DNA of 64,000 nucleotides from Methanomassiliicoccales archaeon (GTDB lineage Archaea; Thermoplasmatota; Thermoplasmata; Methanomassiliicoccales; JAAEEP01), in NCBI GenBank assembly GCA_013415695.1, contig JAAEEP010000011.1, forward strand, positions 1 to 64,000, written 5' to 3'. The notes beneath the pieces are model-generated. The model worked only from the letters and a program-made list of their open reading frames with translations. It made no database searches and was not told the DNA's origin. Below, in pieces: positions 9,689 through 18,478 of this stretch (its first letter is position 1; the number at the start of each line of letters is the position of its first letter). The position numbers and the translations under genes were made by a program.

Positions 9689-9720
9689 ATATATAGTGTA
9701 TAGAAAGGTTTTTCTATACA
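9689..9720 (+). promoter_or_regulatory. glnA promoter with a perfect palindromic operator candidate
   Basis: A TATA box (CATATATAG, 9689-9696) is followed at once by a perfect 10-bp inverted repeat: TGTATAGAAA (9697-9706), loop GGTT, TTTCTATACA (9711-9720). The repeat fills the space between the TATA box and the expected transcription start near 9719, where a bound repressor would block polymerase. The gene starts at ATG 9741. It resembles nitrogen-control operators in position but does not match the NrpR consensus GGAA-N6-TTCC. Confidence 0.65.
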
Positions 9721-9740
9721 TTTGTCTATCACATCAACAG

Positions 9741-11093
9741 ATGACACCAACAGATATCGATCCGGAGTTGAAAGAGACCATTCTCTCCAAAATAGACAAA
9801 GAGAAGGTCAAATTCATTGAGATGCAGTTCTCAGACATTCTTGGCACGGTCAAGAGTGTCTCGATTCCCGCGGACAAGGCTGCGAGAGCTCTGGATGAGG
9901 GTGTTTTCATAGATGGCTCCTCGATTTTGGGATATGCCACAATCGAGGAATCGGACATGAGAACCATGCCTATCCCCGAATCGTTCCAGATATATCCTTG
10001 GACGGCAAATGGTTCCGCCAAGACCGCTCGCTTCATGTGTAAGATCTACGACCACCACGGTCACAGATTCAAGGGAGATCCTCGCCTGGTACTTGAGAAT
10101 GCAATGGAGAAGGCCAAGGAGATGGGGTGGGCCTTCAATGTCGGGCCCGAGTTCGAATTCTTCCTTTTCAAGCTGGATGAGAACCGAATACCCCTGCCTA
10201 TTCCCGCCGACACAGGTGGATACTTCGATCTGATGCCTATGGACGAAGGTGAGAAAGTTAGGAAGGACATCATGCTAAGATTTGATGAGATGGGATTCGA
10301 TGTCGAGGCTGGACATCACGAGGTAGCACCTGGACAGCATGAGGTCGACCTTCGGTACAATGAAGCACTGACCGTAGCGGACAGGATGGTAACCCTCAAG
10401 TTCGGCATAAAAACTATCGCGCTGGCACATGGATTCCACGCCTCGTTCATGCCAAAACCGGTCTTCGGTGAGAACGGTTCGGGAATGCATGTTCATCAAT
10501 CACTCATCGAGAAAGACGGAGGGAACGCCTTCGACGATCCTACAGGCGAGTTCGGTCTCAGCGAGAACGCCTTCAAGTACATAGGCGGCCTATTGCACCA
10601 CATTGGTGACGCCTGCGCCATCACCAACGCATATGTGAATTCGTACAAGAGGCTAGTACCAGGATACGAGGCCCCGTGCTACATCTCATGGGCGAATATG
10701 AACAGGAGCGCACTTATCCGCGTTCCCGCCGGAAGGGGTGCAAGAGCGAGGGTAGAACTCAGGAACCCTGATCCCGCAGGTAACCCATATCTTCAGTTCG
10801 CGATAATGCTCGCGGCTGGAATGGATGGTATCAAGAAAGGAATCTATCCTCCAGCCCCTATCGAGAAGGATATCTACAAGATGGGTCCGGCTGAGAGGAA
10901 GAAACTTGGCATAGACAGCCTACCGGAGAACCTGGGAGAGGCGCTTACCCGCATGTCCGAGAGCAAGCTCGTGAAGGAGACACTCGGGGATCACATATCA
11001 CAGCACTACCTCTACCTCAAGAATATGGAATGGGACGAGTTCAGGACCTCGGTGACCGATTGGGAGATCAAGAAGTTCCTTCATATCCTCTGA
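9741..11093 (+). CDS. glnA: Glutamine synthetase, type I (first copy)
   Basis: Makes glutamine from glutamate, ammonia and ATP. The 450-residue length and motifs are those of GS type I: FIDGSS, PEFEFFLF, VAPGQHEVDLRY, SGMHVHQSL, NRSALIRVPAGRG and NPDPAGNPYLQFA. The loop that holds the adenylylated Tyr in GSI-beta reads SLPENLGEAL here with no Tyr, so it is the GSI-alpha kind, controlled by feedback and transcription. ATG 9741 lies about 22 nt downstream of the predicted transcription start. A second copy follows 121 nt downstream with its own promoter. Confidence 0.97.
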   Translation: MTPTDIDPELKETILSKIDKEKVKFIEMQFSDILGTVKSVSIPADKAARALDEGVFIDGSSILGYATIEESDMRTMPIPESFQIYPWTANGSAKTARFMCKIYDHHGHRFKGDPRLVLENAMEKAKEMGWAFNVGPEFEFFLFKLDENRIPLPIPADTGGYFDLMPMDEGEKVRKDIMLRFDEMGFDVEAGHHEVAPGQHEVDLRYNEALTVADRMVTLKFGIKTIALAHGFHASFMPKPVFGENGSGMHVHQSLIEKDGGNAFDDPTGEFGLSENAFKYIGGLLHHIGDACAITNAYVNSYKRLVPGYEAPCYISWANMNRSALIRVPAGRGARARVELRNPDPAGNPYLQFAIMLAAGMDGIKKGIYPPAPIEKDIYKMGPAERKKLGIDSLPENLGEALTRMSESKLVKETLGDHISQHYLYLKNMEWDEFRTSVTDWEIKKFLHIL

Positions 11094-11113
11094 GGAGCCA
11101 ACGCTCCTCTTTT
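11092..11113 (+). terminator. Hairpin plus T-tract after the first glnA
   Basis: GAGGAGC (11092-11098), loop CAAC, GCTCCTC (11103-11109), then TTTT ATTTTAT. The left arm overlaps the glnA stop codon. The shape is that of an intrinsic terminator; archaeal termination mainly needs the T-tract, so the hairpin may instead protect the 3' end. Confidence 0.55.
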
Positions 11114-11214
11114 ATTTTATATCTATATATTTAATTCTGGCTATTATTTTTCATATTTCTTCATATATATATCTAATCGAAAAATTACTTCTAAGGTCAC
11201 TAATTGGAAATGAT

Positions 11215-12582
11215 ATGGAATCAGAAGCGGATGAGCCGGAAAAGACGAAGACTCTGTTGAAACAAGTGGAAGAGAATGACATCAAGTTCGTCGAGATGCA
11301 GTTCTCGGATCTATTGGGTACGGTCAAGAGCGTTTCCATTCCCGCCCGGAAGCTAGGAAATGCTCTTGAGGAAGGTGTCTACATCGACGGTTCCTCGATC
11401 GAAGGTTATTCAGGTGTCGAGGAATCTGACATGAGGGCCAAGCCGATTTTGGATTCATTTCAGGTCTACCCCTGGACCGAGAACGGTCAGATGAAAACGG
11501 CGAGATTGATGTGCACCATCCTGGATCCGTCCCTCGACGACAACGGGAATTCAAGGTTTCCGGGGGATCCCCGACTCATCCTTGAAAGATTGTTGAAGAA
11601 AGTGAGGAAGAAGGGCTGGATCTTCAACGTGGGACCGGAGTTCGAGTTCTTCCTGTTCAAGCTTGGCGCCAATGAAAGGCCTTTCAAGAAACCCTCCGAT
11701 GTGGGCGGCTACTTTGACCTGATGCCTCTTGACAAGGGGGAGATGGTGAGGAAGACCATCATGCTGACATTCGATCAGATGGGATTCGATGTGGAGGAAT
11801 CCCATCATGAGGTGGCCCCCGGGCAGCAGGAGATCGATCTGAAGTACGGCGATGCCCTGACCATAGCTGACAGGATGATGACCATGAAGCTGGGCATAAG
11901 GACCATTGCCCGTCAGTTCGGTCTCCACGCCACTTTCATGCCCAAACCATTCACGGATCAATACGGATCGGCGATGCACGTCCATCAATCTCTCACCGAC
12001 CTCAAGGGGGAGAACATCTTCTATGATGCCGATAACGAGTACGGATTGAGTGACCTGGCGTTGAGATACATCGGTGGGCTGCTGAAGCACGCCAAGGCAA
12101 CCTGCGCGATACTCACCTCGCACATCAATTCGTACCGTAGGCTGGTTCCCGGGTTCGAAGCTCCTTACTGCATCACCTGGGCCAACATGAATCGTAGCGC
12201 ACTGATAAGGGTCCCAGCGGGAAGAGGTTCCAAGACCCGAGTCGAGCACAGGAATCCCGACCCGGCGGGCAACCCATACCTCCAGTTCGCAGTGATGCTA
12301 GCCGCCGGTATGGATGGAATCGAGAACGACATATACCCGCCAGATCCATTCGAGATGGACACTTTCAAGATGGACAAGCGGGAACTCAGCGGAAAGGGCA
12401 TCCAGCGGCTACCGGAGAACCTGGGAGAATCGCTTGATCACATGAGGGAGAGCGAATTGATGCGTGAAGCGCTAGGCGACCATGCGTTCTACAACTTCCT
12501 CCACATCAAGGAGAAGGAGTGGACTGAGTTCCGCCGACAGGTCACTGATTGGGAGCTAGACAGGTACCTCATGAAGATCTGA
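11215..12582 (+). CDS. glnA: Glutamine synthetase, type I (second copy)
   Basis: A 455-residue GS type I paralogue of the upstream gene, with the same order of motifs (FIDGSS becomes YIDGSS; PEFEFFLF; VAPGQQEIDLKY; SAMHVHQSL; NRSALIRVPAGRG). It also lacks the adenylylation Tyr (RLPENLGESL). Differences gather in the surface after MCTI (an insertion with DPSLDDNGN) and at the N-terminus. ATG 11215 follows an AT-rich promoter (CATATATATATC about 11162-11173). No copy of the upstream palindrome precedes it, so the two enzymes are probably regulated differently. One copy may have a regulatory or specialised role. Confidence 0.95.
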   Translation: MESEADEPEKTKTLLKQVEENDIKFVEMQFSDLLGTVKSVSIPARKLGNALEEGVYIDGSSIEGYSGVEESDMRAKPILDSFQVYPWTENGQMKTARLMCTILDPSLDDNGNSRFPGDPRLILERLLKKVRKKGWIFNVGPEFEFFLFKLGANERPFKKPSDVGGYFDLMPLDKGEMVRKTIMLTFDQMGFDVEESHHEVAPGQQEIDLKYGDALTIADRMMTMKLGIRTIARQFGLHATFMPKPFTDQYGSAMHVHQSLTDLKGENIFYDADNEYGLSDLALRYIGGLLKHAKATCAILTSHINSYRRLVPGFEAPYCITWANMNRSALIRVPAGRGSKTRVEHRNPDPAGNPYLQFAVMLAAGMDGIENDIYPPDPFEMDTFKMDKRELSGKGIQRLPENLGESLDHMRESELMREALGDHAFYNFLHIKEKEWTEFRRQVTDWELDRYLMKI

Positions 12583-12677
12583 ACGGCTCATTCAATCATC
12601 TTTCCCTTTTTCTCGCAACCTGTATTGGTGCTTTCAAAAGGTTTAATAGTGAATGGCTCATCACATTAGCTGAGACC

Positions 12678-13037
12678 ATGATGCCAGGTGGAAGAATGAA
12701 TCCCCGTCAGATGAAGCAAGCCATGAAGAAGCTTGGCATCAAGACGGAGGAGATTGAGGATGCGGAAGAGGTCGTCATACGGACATCCACCAGCGAATAC
12801 GTCATCAGCGATCCTGCTGTGACCATGATGGAAGTCCAGGGACAGGTCACTTTCCAGATACTCGGGGACTACGAGATCAGGGAGAGAAGCGATGTGGAGG
12901 CTGGGCCAATCATCCCCGAAGAAGACATCACCCTTGTAATGGAGCAGGCAGGTTGCACCAGGGAACAGGCGATTGAAGCCCTTACATCCTGCGACGGACA
13001 ACCCGCCGAGGCCATTCTGAAGATAGTATCATCCTAA
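12678..13037 (+). CDS. nac: Nascent polypeptide-associated complex protein (archaeal NAC)
   Basis: A ribosome-associated chaperone (119 residues) that forms a homodimer in archaea. The N-terminal basic ribosome-binding part (NPRQMKQAMKKLGIKTEEI) leads into the NAC barrel (VVIRTSTSEYVISDPAVTMMEVQGQVTFQILG), and a C-terminal UBA domain starts near residue 78 (PEEDITLVMEQAGCTREQAIEAL). ATG 12678 is chosen from the family N-terminus; the longer frame from 12549 begins inside glnA. A TATA-like GTTTAATAG lies about 35 nt upstream. hypC follows after 9 nt, with GGTGAG between them, so the pair is probably cotranscribed. Confidence 0.93.
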   Translation: MMPGGRMNPRQMKQAMKKLGIKTEEIEDAEEVVIRTSTSEYVISDPAVTMMEVQGQVTFQILGDYEIRERSDVEAGPIIPEEDITLVMEQAGCTREQAIEALTSCDGQPAEAILKIVSS

Positions 13038-13046
13038 GGTGAGAAT

Positions 13047-13292
13047 GTGTGCCTGGCCATTCCCGGAAAAGTGGTTTCGATCGAGGGCAAGATCGCCGAT
13101 GTCGATTTTGGAGGAGTCAACAAGAAGGTCAATCTTTCCATGGTGGAGGTGTCCGTGGGCGAATGGGTGATCGTCCATGCTGGATTCGCCATTCAGACCA
13201 TGGATGAGCAGGAAGCCCTTGAGACCCTGAAACTCTGGGAAGAGCTTCTTGCCCAAGAAGAAGACTTCAACGACGAATATCCCCTTGCTTGA
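13047..13292 (+). CDS. hypC: Hydrogenase maturation chaperone HypC/HupF
   Basis: An 81-residue chaperone that carries the Fe(CN)2CO unit between HypD and the large subunit of [NiFe]-hydrogenases. The essential N-terminal Cys2 and family motif MCLAIPGKV are present, followed by the OB-fold (ADVDFGGVNKKVNLSMVEVSVGEWVIVHAGFAI). The start is GTG 13047, 3 nt after GGTGAG and fixed by the Cys2 requirement. No hydrogenase or other hyp gene lies nearby, so it implies a hydrogenase elsewhere. Its last 26 nt overlap the convergent methyltransferase gene, and a T6 tract follows the stop. Confidence 0.93.
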   Translation: MCLAIPGKVVSIEGKIADVDFGGVNKKVNLSMVEVSVGEWVIVHAGFAIQTMDEQEALETLKLWEELLAQEEDFNDEYPLA

Positions 13293-13911
13293 GTTTTTTC
13301 CTGCCCCGCAGGCAGACGAAGCCCCCTTTATCATCACCTAGTAGAACAGTATCATGATCTAGAGAAGCCTCCGGCGAAGAATGAAGGCAAGATGCCACCT
13401 TGTCCAATTCAATGGAGGCGTTCTCCATCATTCGTTCGGTTTCTTTCACCGTTAAGAATCTGGCGTGGCAGTAAATGGGATGTCCCAACTCGCCCTTCCT
13501 GATGTAATGGACTCCCCATGATGAGTCCCTGGGTATTATGCATATCACAAGGTAACCCCCTGTCTTTAGAACCCTGGTTGATTCGATTATCGCCGATTGG
13601 GGGTGCTCGAGGAAGCATAGCGTGGTCGTCATGATTACAAAGTCGAAACTCTGATCATGGAATGGTAAGCTCTCCGCCATTCCCAATATGGACTCGAACC
13701 CTCGCATTTTGGCTTTATGCAACATGGGTAATGAGGGATCAAGGCACAAGGTTCCCGCCGGTGAAAGGGCACCAGTACCACAACCAATATCAAGGCCGCT
13801 TCCTGCGAGATTCATGGATCCTATCGCTCCTCGTTCCAAGGCAAGTATTATTGGATGATCTTTGTACCATTCATCGAATTCATTGGAAACGGAATCGAAG
13901 GGATTCTTCAT
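13267..13911 (-). CDS. SAM-dependent class I methyltransferase
   Basis: A 214-residue methyltransferase with the Rossmann SAM-binding motif DIGCGTGALSP (near residue 40), an acidic strand-2 end (LCLDPSLPMLHKAK) and the motif FDFVIMTTTLCFLEHP. It looks like the UbiE/Methyltransf_11 group acting on small molecules; the substrate cannot be told. Its 3' end overlaps hypC, and its 5' end faces a radical SAM gene across a short divergent gap. Confidence 0.83.
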   Translation of the reverse strand: MKNPFDSVSNEFDEWYKDHPIILALERGAIGSMNLAGSGLDIGCGTGALSPAGTLCLDPSLPMLHKAKMRGFESILGMAESLPFHDQSFDFVIMTTTLCFLEHPQSAIIESTRVLKTGGYLVICIIPRDSSWGVHYIRKGELGHPIYCHARFLTVKETERMMENASIELDKVASCLHSSPEASLDHDTVLLGDDKGGFVCLRGRKKLKQGDIRR

Positions 13912-13986
13912 CCCTATTATGAAGTGCTGAATCGCTCATCAACTTTATGGAGATTCGGAATCATCAGCGGAGACTTGACGCTAAGG

Positions 13987-14745
13987 ATGCGGAAAGAAGG
14001 GGACAGGCATTTCTACAAGTTGCTGCCTAAACGAATAACTGATTTAGAGATGAGCGTCGTCTATGGTCCAGTGAGATCCTGGAAAATCGGAACATATCTT
14101 GGAGTTGATCCCATCTGCATTAGTCCAAAAGTCTGCAGCCTCAACTGCATCTATTGCGAGCTAGGTGAAGGAGGAATCCTTGGCGAGCAGAAGTGCCAGT
14201 TCATTCAGACAAAGGTACTGATGGAGGAGCTTGAACACAAGAGAATGGACGAAGTCGATCTCATCACTTTTTCGGGAACAGGAGAGCCCATGCTTGCCTC
14301 GAATCTTAAGGAAATGGCGGAGGCCATCAAGGCGAGGAAGAATGTGTCCCTGGCGATCCTGACCAACTCCTGTCACTTCCTCAACAACGGGAGCATGGAA
14401 GCCCTGGAACCGTTCGACATCGTGATTGCTAAATTGGATGCTGCCACCGGGGAGACATTCAACAAAGTCAATCGGCCTCACAGTTCGATCAGCTTTGAAA
14501 GGGTGTTGGAAGGGATTCGAATGGCGGCTGCCGAATTCCCTGGGAGTTTCAGACTTCAGCTGATGTTCATGGAGGCCAACAAGAACGAGGTTGATCAGTT
14601 GGGGGACTTATGCAATGAGATTGATCCAGACGTCATATATCTGAACACGCCTTTGAGAAGGTGCGGAATCTCACCCTTGAAAGAAGCTGATATGCAAGAG
14701 ATAAGGAAGCATTTCAGGGATTTCAGATTACAAAGCGTATTCTAG
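13987..14745 (+). CDS. Radical SAM protein (COG0731-like)
   Basis: A radical SAM enzyme with the [4Fe-4S] motif CSLNCIYC and downstream SAM-binding elements (TFSGTGEPMLA; ILTNSCHF). The opening VVYGPVRSWKIGTYLGVDPI is characteristic of the archaeal COG0731 group, related to wyosine-synthesis enzymes but of unknown substrate. Start choice is uncertain: ATG 13987 follows TAAGG, while ATG 14050 begins right at the conserved block (MSVVYGPV). The longer frame from 13855 runs through the neighbouring methyltransferase start and is rejected. It is 252 residues from 13987. Confidence 0.8.
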   Translation: MRKEGDRHFYKLLPKRITDLEMSVVYGPVRSWKIGTYLGVDPICISPKVCSLNCIYCELGEGGILGEQKCQFIQTKVLMEELEHKRMDEVDLITFSGTGEPMLASNLKEMAEAIKARKNVSLAILTNSCHFLNNGSMEALEPFDIVIAKLDAATGETFNKVNRPHSSISFERVLEGIRMAAAEFPGSFRLQLMFMEANKNEVDQLGDLCNEIDPDVIYLNTPLRRCGISPLKEADMQEIRKHFRDFRLQSVF

Positions 14746-14777
14746 TCCTGGAGATACCCAAGGTCATTCTCCATTAA

Positions 14778-15425
14778 TCATTCTCGATCAAGTATCTCTA
14801 AGAAATAAGCGCTGTATAGTGGAGAAATGGGATTATGGCCGGACATTCTGTCCTTCACCACGAGAGTGCTTACAGGAGCATCTGAGTGCTGGGTGAAGAG
14901 TATGTCATGGCCTATGCACAAGCCAACGATGAGGTTGAGCTCTGTCCCAGCCCGATTCAGCATTTCAGCCTGCATAATTGGGTTGCAGCCTTTCTCCTCC
15001 CCTTCCCGTATATACGATTCTCGAGGGATCCCCAGCTCCTCTTTTTCCACTGAAAAACACTTGCACATGATCGATGCCACGTCAAGGCCACCTTTTTCAA
15101 TGATTTTGCATATCTTTCCTGCCTCCCAGACAAGTCCGGCGCAGAAGGCCACGCCCACTCTTTCCAAGCCAAGTTCTTTGCAGAAGGCAATGACTTCCGC
15201 AATCCGAGGGCGAATTGGGGTGATAGCTCCATCGATCTCCCTGTAGGTCTCCTTCTCGATCTTGGATGCGACAAGGTACATTGGGGCGACCTTTTCCTCA
15301 AGGTACCTGGATACTATCTCGCTCTCATCGATGCCCTCCTTTAGGATTGGGCAATTGGGATTGATGGGCTCTTCTCCGCTCCGGCATTCATTTCGACCGC
15401 ATCTATCGCATCTGGGGTAGTCCAT
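14778..15425 (-). CDS. DUF1847 cysteine-rich protein
   Basis: A 215-residue protein matching the DUF1847 family of anaerobes. Metal-type cysteines near the N-terminus (CDRCGRNEC, then CPIL) are followed by conserved VGVAFCAGLVWEAGKI, a Cys pair in MCKCFSVEKEELGI, and GLCIGHDILFTQHSDAPVSTLVVKDR. Family members are thought to bind metal; no reaction is known. ATG 15425 starts just before the first CxxC; the frame to 15491 adds non-conserved residues. It lies downstream of, and on the same strand as, porGDAB, separated by its own AT-rich leader. Confidence 0.8.
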   Translation of the reverse strand: MDYPRCDRCGRNECRSGEEPINPNCPILKEGIDESEIVSRYLEEKVAPMYLVASKIEKETYREIDGAITPIRPRIAEVIAFCKELGLERVGVAFCAGLVWEAGKICKIIEKGGLDVASIMCKCFSVEKEELGIPRESYIREGEEKGCNPIMQAEMLNRAGTELNLIVGLCIGHDILFTQHSDAPVSTLVVKDRMSGHNPISPLYSAYFLEILDRE

Positions 15426-15540
15426 ATTCTCAACCTTTTCTTGGAATCGGAATCGTATTTTAAAACCTGTTCCCCGTACAAGATAGCTCAAGCTTGGGCA
15501 GGATGATATTAAAAAATGAAAAACGGAGTAAGTGGTTTCT

Positions 15541-16479
15541 TCACAAGCTGACGAGCTTCAGGAGCCTCTCCCACCGTTCATCTAAGTTCTTCTGGATATC
15601 CTCGATGACAGGTGTCCACTCCTCTTTAAGAAGATGTCGGAAACGACCCTGAGTCTTGAGGTAATCGATAACCGGCTTCTTCTCCTTCTTGCCCTCGGCG
15701 ATTCGCTTGCTCTCCGCAGTGAGCTCATACTCCCCGTTCTCAAACTCGTAAAGAGGCCAAACGCATGTCTCCACCGCGAGCTTGGCGATCTGTATGGAAT
15801 CGGCCGAGTCATAGCGCCATCCCCTTGGGCACGGCGATATGGTGTTGATGAAGGCGGGACCCTCAACCTCGAAACCCTTCTGCGCCTTGGTTATCAGGTC
15901 CTTCCAGTTGTGAGGTGAGGCCTGTGCTGCGTAGGGTATGTCATGAGCGATGATAATCCGGGTAAGGTCCTTGGGGAATTCCTTCTTGCCCGGTATGCAT
16001 GTACCAGCTGGACAGGTCGTGGTCTGAGCACCCAATGAGGTGGCTCCGGACCTCTGGATACCGGTGTTCATATAGGCCTCATTGTTGAAACAGACATAGA
16101 GGAAGTTGTGTCCTCTCTCCACCGCGCCGGACAAGGCTTGAAGGCCGATGTCGTAGGTTCCGCCATCGCCCCCAAAGGTCACGAAGCGAATATCCTCGGT
16201 CACCTTCCCTGTGCGCTTGAGGACGCGGTATGCGCTCTCCACACCTGCCACTGTGGCTGCCGCATTCTCGAAGGCGGTATGGATCCACGGAACCGCCCAC
16301 GCAGTGTAAGGATATACGGTAGTTGAAACCTCGAAACAGCCTGTCGCATTGGCCACGACTACTGGTTTATCCGTTGCCAGCAGCACCTGCCTGGCAATTA
16401 TCGCCTCGGGGCATCCGGCGCACAGCCTGTGCCCGGAAGTGAGCCTCTGGGGCTTGTCGACGAAATCGGCTATCTTCAA
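15541..16479 (-). CDS. porB: Pyruvate:ferredoxin oxidoreductase beta subunit
   Basis: The TPP-binding subunit (312 residues) of the enzyme that interconverts pyruvate and acetyl-CoA plus CO2 with ferredoxin. Cluster-ligand cysteines CAGC near residue 22 and later Cys residues are present, and the TPP/Mg motif runs GGDGGTYDIG to NNEAYMNTGIQRSGATS. It is last in the porGDAB operon and overlaps porA by 4 nt. The four-gene form is the ancestral archaeal arrangement. Confidence 0.96.
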   Translation of the reverse strand: MKIADFVDKPQRLTSGHRLCAGCPEAIIARQVLLATDKPVVVANATGCFEVSTTVYPYTAWAVPWIHTAFENAAATVAGVESAYRVLKRTGKVTEDIRFVTFGGDGGTYDIGLQALSGAVERGHNFLYVCFNNEAYMNTGIQRSGATSLGAQTTTCPAGTCIPGKKEFPKDLTRIIIAHDIPYAAQASPHNWKDLITKAQKGFEVEGPAFINTISPCPRGWRYDSADSIQIAKLAVETCVWPLYEFENGEYELTAESKRIAEGKKEKKPVIDYLKTQGRFRHLLKEEWTPVIEDIQKNLDERWERLLKLVSL

Positions 16480-17636
16480 ACTCTCACCCCCATGAAGTTG
16501 ATCTTCTCACTCTCTCCGGCCGCAAGCTGACGGAACACGTTCTTAATGTCCGCTGGAGGCACGTCCCTCCCTCCAAGTCCGTAAATATAGTTGACGACCC
16601 TTGGTGCATCCTTGGCATCGAGCATCGCTGACCTTACCTCGGGGAACACGGGTCCAGAGGAACCGAAGCTAATGGCACGATCCATGACCGCGACCGCCTT
16701 CTTTCCATCCAGCACCTCCAGTATCTCTTTCTCGGGGAATGGCCTGAACATGCGGAGTTTGACACTACCCGCCTTCATACCCTCGGCCCTGAGTTCATCA
16801 ACGGCGGCTTTGAGGGTGCCTGCAGTGGAGCCGATCGCCATCACGACATAGTCGGCATCATCCGTCATGTAGGGCTCTACGACATTGTAGCGTCTTCCAC
16901 TGATCTTCTCGAAGTCATCGAAGACCTGATTCACTACCTTGGGCACCCTATTCATTGCCTCAACCTGCTGATACTTATGCTCGAAGTACCAATCGAAATT
17001 GTCAAAGGGACCCATGGTCACTGGGTTCTTCACGTCCAGCAAAGGGTACTTGGGCTTAAACTCTCCAACGAAATCCTTTACAACATCGTCGGGAAGGGCT
17101 TGCAGGTTCTCGATCGCGTGAGTGATTATGAATCCATCCAACCCGGTCATCACTGGTAGCTGGATATCGGGGTGCTCTGCGATCCTGAAAGCCATTATCG
17201 ACTGGTCGTAGGCCTCCTGTACGTTCTCCCCGTATAATTGCACCCAGCCAGAATCTCTGGCACCCATCGAATCGCTGTGATCGCAATGTATGTTGATCGG
17301 TCCACTTAACGCTCGATTGGCCACTGCCATCACTAAGGGTGTCCTCATGGATGCTGCTACGTACAGCATTTCCCACATGAGAGCCAGTCCAGCTGAGGCG
17401 GTGGCGGTTGCGCACCTCGCACCAGCAGCCGAGGCGCCTATGCAGATGGTCATGGCCGAGTGCTCAGACTCAGAACACACATACTCTGTGTCTACCTCGC
17501 CGTCGGCGACATAATCAGAAAATGCCTCAACGATGATGGTCTGAGGCGTTATTGGATAGGCCGCCACAACATCGGGATTCACCTGCTTCCAGGCATATGC
17601 TATCGCGGTGTCCCCGTTGACTGCCATCAGTTCCAT
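16476..17636 (-). CDS. porA: Pyruvate:ferredoxin oxidoreductase alpha subunit
   Basis: The 386-residue alpha subunit, with the POR N-terminal domain (NGDTAIAYAWKQVNPDVVAAYPITPQT), ESEHSAM, and domain II with the CoA-region GSTAGTLKAAVDELRAEG. It forms the substrate side of the active site with PorB. The start ATG 17636 abuts the porD stop, and translation is coupled through the operon by 0-4 nt junctions. Confidence 0.96.
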   Translation of the reverse strand: MELMAVNGDTAIAYAWKQVNPDVVAAYPITPQTIIVEAFSDYVADGEVDTEYVCSESEHSAMTICIGASAAGARCATATASAGLALMWEMLYVAASMRTPLVMAVANRALSGPINIHCDHSDSMGARDSGWVQLYGENVQEAYDQSIMAFRIAEHPDIQLPVMTGLDGFIITHAIENLQALPDDVVKDFVGEFKPKYPLLDVKNPVTMGPFDNFDWYFEHKYQQVEAMNRVPKVVNQVFDDFEKISGRRYNVVEPYMTDDADYVVMAIGSTAGTLKAAVDELRAEGMKAGSVKLRMFRPFPEKEILEVLDGKKAVAVMDRAISFGSSGPVFPEVRSAMLDAKDAPRVVNYIYGLGGRDVPPADIKNVFRQLAAGESEKINFMGVRV

Positions 17637-17918
17637 TCACTTTCCCTCCTCTACCATTTCGATGGCTTCCTTGGGGCACACCTTTGCACAGATGCCGCAT
17701 CCCTTGCAGTACTTGTACTTGAACCCCTCCATCTTCTTTTCTTTGATCACTATGCTATCATCAGGACAGTATATCCAGCAGGTCAGACAGTCGATGCACT
17801 TCTCCTTATCCAACACAGGTTTCTTGGAACGCCAGGAACCGGTCTCGTATTCCCTTGCCTTTCCCGCTTCGAGGATCACACCGCCCTCTGGAACATCATG
17901 TGCAGTATCTCCAGCCAT
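17637..17918 (-). CDS. porD: Pyruvate:ferredoxin oxidoreductase delta subunit (2x[4Fe-4S])
   Basis: A 93-residue ferredoxin-like subunit with two clusters: CIDCLTCWIYCP and CKGCGICAKVCP. It passes electrons from the catalytic core to soluble ferredoxin. The N-terminal part (AGDTAHDVPEGGVILEAGKA, then REYETGSWRSKKPV) is the usual PorD leader. It overlaps porG by one base. Confidence 0.96.
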   Translation of the reverse strand: MAGDTAHDVPEGGVILEAGKAREYETGSWRSKKPVLDKEKCIDCLTCWIYCPDDSIVIKEKKMEGFKYKYCKGCGICAKVCPKEAIEMVEEGK

Positions 17919-18478
17919 CAGTCTACCTCCTCGTAGGCCCGCTTGACGCTATTGATATTCTTCTGAATTACTTTATCCGGGAACTTGGCTGAGAATTTGG
18001 CCTGAAGCTCGGCGAGAATGCTATCCAACGACACTATACCCGATACCTTCACGAGAGCACCCAACATTGCCGTGTTTGCAATGGGTCGCCCAACCTCTTC
18101 CAGAGCGATCTTTGTAGCGTTGACCACGTGGATCTCGCCACCATCGCCGAGGGATTCCAGGAGCTTCTCCTTCCCTTCGGGGTAATTCGCAATGATTGCA
18201 CCGCCGGTTTTCAATCCGCCGGTGAGGTCCACATGCCCAACCAGTGTGGGATCCAATATGACCACATAATCTGGATTGTACACCTGGCTGTGAACCTTAA
18301 TCGGTTCGTCGGATATCCTGAAGAACGCCTTGATAGGGGCGCCCATCCTTTCTGGGCCAAACTCAGGGAATGCCTTGATGAATTTGCCTTCTCGTATGGC
18401 GGCTCCCGCAAGGAGTTCATTAGCAGTTACTACTCCTTGACCGCCACGTCCATGCCAACGTACTTCAACGGTTTTCAC
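17918..18478 (-). CDS. porG: Pyruvate:ferredoxin oxidoreductase gamma subunit
   Basis: The first gene of the operon, 186 residues, with the gamma-domain signature RWHGRGGQGVVTANELLA and FPEFGPERMGAPIKAFFRIS. Its promoter lies in the 350-nt space shared with divergent ppsA; a TATA-like TTTAAAAC on the minus strand (about 18511-18518) fits a start near ATG 18478. Confidence 0.96.
   Translation of the reverse strand: MKTVEVRWHGRGGQGVVTANELLAGAAIREGKFIKAFPEFGPERMGAPIKAFFRISDEPIKVHSQVYNPDYVVILDPTLVGHVDLTGGLKTGGAIIANYPEGKEKLLESLGDGGEIHVVNATKIALEEVGRPIANTAMLGALVKVSGIVSLDSILAELQAKFSAKFPDKVIQKNINSVKRAYEEVD

Noticed and set aside
11551-12249. Long minus-strand frame (232 codons) inside the second glnA
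   Set aside because: It lies wholly antisense to a strongly conserved gene and its composition (His/Gly rich) is what antisense GS codons give.
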